Part shown: positions 41,836 through 43,787 of the stretch, piece by piece | How the letters are laid out: every line of letters begins with the position of its first letter | Numbering within the stretch: the first letter of the stretch is position 1 | Assembly (NCBI RefSeq): GCF_028292705.1 | Contig: NZ_JAQGLV010000218.1 | Location: 1-43,787, forward strand | Source of the DNA: Collimonas fungivorans | GTDB taxonomy: Bacteria > Pseudomonadota > Gammaproteobacteria > Burkholderiales > Burkholderiaceae_D | DNA: 43,787 bases | Reading direction: 5' to 3' | Translations under genes and position numbers: made by a program | Notes under the pieces: model-generated | Seen by the model: only the letters and a program-made list of their open reading frames with translations | What the model was told of the DNA's origin: nothing | The model's database searches: none

Positions 41836-43209
41836 TCAGGCCAGGCCGGCTTGGCGGTAGCTTGCGGCTGGATGCCTGGCGGGCAAGGTAGGTTGACCTG
41901 CTTCGAACAATTTCTCGCGCAACGTGCCTTCTTCGTACTCCAGCTTGTAAGAGCCGCGCGCCTGCAATTCAGGGATCACCAGGTTGACGAAATCTTCGAA
42001 ACTCTCCGGCGCCACCGTGCGCGTCAGGTTGAAACCGTCGATATCCGTATCTCTTACCCACGCCTCCAGCTGGTCCGCCACCTGTTGCGGCGAACCGACG
42101 ATGGTCACATAACGGCCGCCCAGCGCCAGCTGATCGAGCAGCTTGCGCACCGTCCAGCCGGCGTCGGCCGCCGTCACCGCCTTGGCGGAAGACTGGATCG
42201 CGTTGCTGCTGGCCGGTTTGATGGCTTCATCGATGCCGTAAGCCGAAAAATCAAAACCGGTGCCGCTGGCAAAATGCGCCAGGCCCGCTTCCGGGTTGGC
42301 ATGGCGGCAGTATTCGGCATATTTCTCGCGCGCCTCGGCGGCGGTCGGCGCAACGATCACGGAGATGCCCATGAAGATTTTCAGGTCATCGCGGCGACGG
42401 CCCGCCAGCTGCGCCTGGTCGCGCAAATCGCTGACCAGCTTGCGCGCGGCTTCCGGCTTCTGGCTGGAAATGAATACGCATTCAGCATGGGCCGCCGCGA
42501 ACTGCTGGCCGCGGTCGGAAGCGCCGGCCTGGTACAACACCGGCGTACGCTGCGGCGACGGTTCGCTCAGGTGATAGCCATCCACCTGATAATGCTCTCC
42601 GCGATGACTGATGCGATGTACCTTGGCAGGATCGGCATATACCCTGCGCTGACGGTCGCGCAACACGGCGCCGTCTTCCCAGCTGCCTTCCCACAATTTG
42701 TACAGCACTTGCATGAATTCTTCGGCGCGCTCGTAACGCGCATCGTGTTCCGGCTGTTGGCTCAGGCCCATGGCGCGCGCTGCGCTGTCGAGGTAACCGG
42801 TGACGATATTCCAGCCTATCCTGCCGCGCGTCAGGTGATCCAGGGTCGACATGCGGCGCGCGAACAGGTACGGCGCTTCGTAAGTCAGGTTGACGGTGAC
42901 GCCGAAACCGAGATGTTTGGTGACCGCGGCCATCGCCGACACCAGCAGCAGCGAATCGTTGACCGGCAGCTGTATCGATTCGCGCAAGGTGAGGTCGGCC
43001 GAGCCCTGATAGACGTCGTAGACGCCGACGATGTCGGCCAGGAACAGGCCGTCGAACTTGCCGCGCTCCAGCAGCCTGGCCTGTTCGGTCCAGTATTCGA
43101 TGCTGGTGTAGTCGCTGGAGCGGTCGCGCGGATGGGTCCACAAACCATGGTTGATATGCCCTACGCAGTTCATGTTGAACGCGTTGAGGCGGATTTGTTT
43201 CTTCGGCAT
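41836..43209 (-). CDS. NtaA/SnaA/DszA-family FMN-dependent monooxygenase
   Basis: A 457-residue flavin monooxygenase of the bacterial luciferase-like family, NtaA/SnaA/SoxA/DszA branch. Marks: KQIRLNAFNMNCVGHINHGLW at the N-terminus, FDGLFLADIVGVYD, TYEAPYLFARRMSTLDHLTRGRIGWNIVTG (flavin-binding core, seen around residues 108-137), RYERAEEFMQVLYKLWEGSW, and PVLYQAGASDRGQQFAA. These two-component enzymes use FMNH2 from a separate reductase to oxidise organosulfur or aminocarboxylate compounds. It begins 2 bp after the stop of the SfnB-like gene, so the two form one transcription unit. Substrate unknown; sulfur or xenobiotic scavenging is likely from the pairing. Confidence 0.9.
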   Translation of the reverse strand: MPKKQIRLNAFNMNCVGHINHGLWTHPRDRSSDYTSIEYWTEQARLLERGKFDGLFLADIVGVYDVYQGSADLTLRESIQLPVNDSLLLVSAMAAVTKHLGFGVTVNLTYEAPYLFARRMSTLDHLTRGRIGWNIVTGYLDSAARAMGLSQQPEHDARYERAEEFMQVLYKLWEGSWEDGAVLRDRQRRVYADPAKVHRISHRGEHYQVDGYHLSEPSPQRTPVLYQAGASDRGQQFAAAHAECVFISSQKPEAARKLVSDLRDQAQLAGRRRDDLKIFMGISVIVAPTAAEAREKYAEYCRHANPEAGLAHFASGTGFDFSAYGIDEAIKPASSNAIQSSAKAVTAADAGWTVRKLLDQLALGGRYVTIVGSPQQVADQLEAWVRDTDIDGFNLTRTVAPESFEDFVNLVIPELQARGSYKLEYEEGTLREKLFEAGQPTLPARHPAASYRQAGLA

Positions 43210-43211
43210 GT

Positions 43212-43787
43212 TCAGATGGCGCCGTGGCGCGGCGGATTTTTATTGTTCAGGTAATAGTTGCCGACAGCGTGATATTTCCAGCGCACCGGATCGTGCAAGG
43301 TGTGAGTGCGCGCATTGCGCCAGTGACGGTCGAGGTTATGCTCGGACAAGGTCGCCTGGGTGCCGGCCAGCTCGAACAGCTTGCTGCCGGCCGCCAGCGA
43401 AATTTCAGTCGTCAGCACGCGCGCTTCGGCTACTGCGATCGAGGCGGCGGCGACACTGTCAGCATCCGGCGCTGCTGCGGCACGGTCCACTGCTTCTCCA
43501 GCCAGCTCAAGCAAAGCTTCGGCGCCGGCCAGGCGCACCGCCAGGTCGCCGAACTCCCGCACGGTCAACGGATCGTCTATCGCACGCTCGACCTTGCTGT
43601 CGATCCAGGCGCGCGAACGCGTGCGCACGAATATCGCCGCGTCGTGCAGCGCCGCGCGGGCGATGCCGACATCGATTGCCGCATGCAGCAATTGCGCCAC
43701 AGGTCCCAGCGACGTAGGACGTTCGAAGGCGCTCTGGAACGGCAGCACCTCCTCCGCCTCAACCCGCACATTGTCCAGCACCACCGA
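43212..43787 (-). CDS. SfnB-like acyl-CoA dehydrogenase family protein, C-terminal part
   Basis: The frame is open to the window end, so only the last about 191 residues are present. They match the C-terminal helical domain of acyl-CoA dehydrogenase-like flavin monooxygenases of the SfnB/DszC type: VVLDNVRVEAEEVLPF, GPVAQLLHAAIDVGIARAAL, GSKLFELAGTQATLSEHNLDRHWRNARTHTLHDPVRWKYHAVGNYYLNN, of which the segment HWRNARTHTLHDPVRWK is the family signature near the end. These proteins act on sulfone or sulfur compounds during sulfur starvation. The stop lies 2 bp before the next gene. The missing N-terminus prevents a check of the FAD site. Confidence 0.88.
   Translation of the reverse strand, partial: SVVLDNVRVEAEEVLPFQSAFERPTSLGPVAQLLHAAIDVGIARAALHDAAIFVRTRSRAWIDSKVERAIDDPLTVREFGDLAVRLAGAEALLELAGEAVDRAAAAPDADSVAAASIAVAEARVLTTEISLAAGSKLFELAGTQATLSEHNLDRHWRNARTHTLHDPVRWKYHAVGNYYLNNKNPPRHGAI

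Noticed and set aside
1-43787. CRISPR arrays, tRNA or rRNA genes, insertion sequences, prophage genes
   Set aside because: No regularly spaced repeats, cloverleaf-like sequences, transposase or integrase motifs or phage structural genes were seen on reading both strands.

Overview
The window reads as a chromosomal segment of a Betaproteobacterium, order Burkholderiales, most likely Oxalobacteraceae and possibly Collimonas. This rests on the high GC content, the Eps-type exopolysaccharide genes, the long IspG form and the kind of neighbouring housekeeping genes. It is an impression from protein families, not a phylogenetic placement.

Region 1 (1-18008, all minus strand) is one long exopolysaccharide operon read from right to left. 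In order of transcription it encodes an outer-membrane barrel protein (EpsL), the undecaprenyl-phosphate sugar transferase that starts the repeat unit, an unknown single-pass membrane protein, the EpsD lipoprotein isomerase, the Wza-like exporter EpsE, the Wzz-like EpsF, the kinase-like EpsG, a Wzy-like polymerase, a GT4 glycosyltransferase, an acyltransferase, a secreted GH5 glycanase, a GT2 glycosyltransferase, a Wzx-like flippase, a WecG/TagA glycosyltransferase, a nucleotidyltransferase, ManC, and the first codons of a phosphomannomutase cut by the window edge. Genes are tightly packed and often overlap. The products cover GDP-mannose supply, repeat-unit assembly, flipping, polymerisation, export and trimming. 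No exosortase gene is present.

Region 2 (18009-19094) is an AT-rich gene-free stretch that probably holds the promoters of the Eps operon and of a divergent PAP2 phosphatase gene (19095-19808).

Region 3 (19880-35012) is the most interesting part: a terpenoid biosynthesis cluster in two divergent arms. The minus arm is ispH-ispG-fpr-dxr. The plus arm is a farnesyl-diphosphate-synthase-type prenyltransferase, a SAM-dependent C-methyltransferase, a class I terpene synthase with an altered Asp-rich motif, dxs, a dimeric-dUTPase-like pyrophosphohydrolase, two more class I terpene synthases and two tandem Rieske oxygenases. The MEP-pathway enzymes would raise the supply of precursors and the prenyltransferase would make the C15 diphosphate. 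The methyltransferase next to a terpene synthase resembles the logic of the sodorifen pathway (methylation of farnesyl diphosphate to a C16 diphosphate, then cyclisation), and the Rieske enzymes could oxidise the product. The pyrophosphohydrolase has no obvious role in known bacterial terpene pathways. The arms share a control region with two overlapping inverted repeats.

Region 4 (35142-43787) is mixed: a MarR-GNAT fusion regulator with a self-overlapping promoter/operator, an enoyl-CoA hydratase, a CDF metal exporter, a ChrR-like flavin reductase, a topoisomerase IB with a small plasmid-stabilisation-like protein, a CPA1 cation/proton antiporter lacking an ordinary start codon at the right place, and a flavin monooxygenase with an SfnB-like dehydrogenase (cut by the window end) that suggest organosulfur or xenobiotic use.

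No rRNA, tRNA, CRISPR array, insertion sequence or phage gene was recognised.
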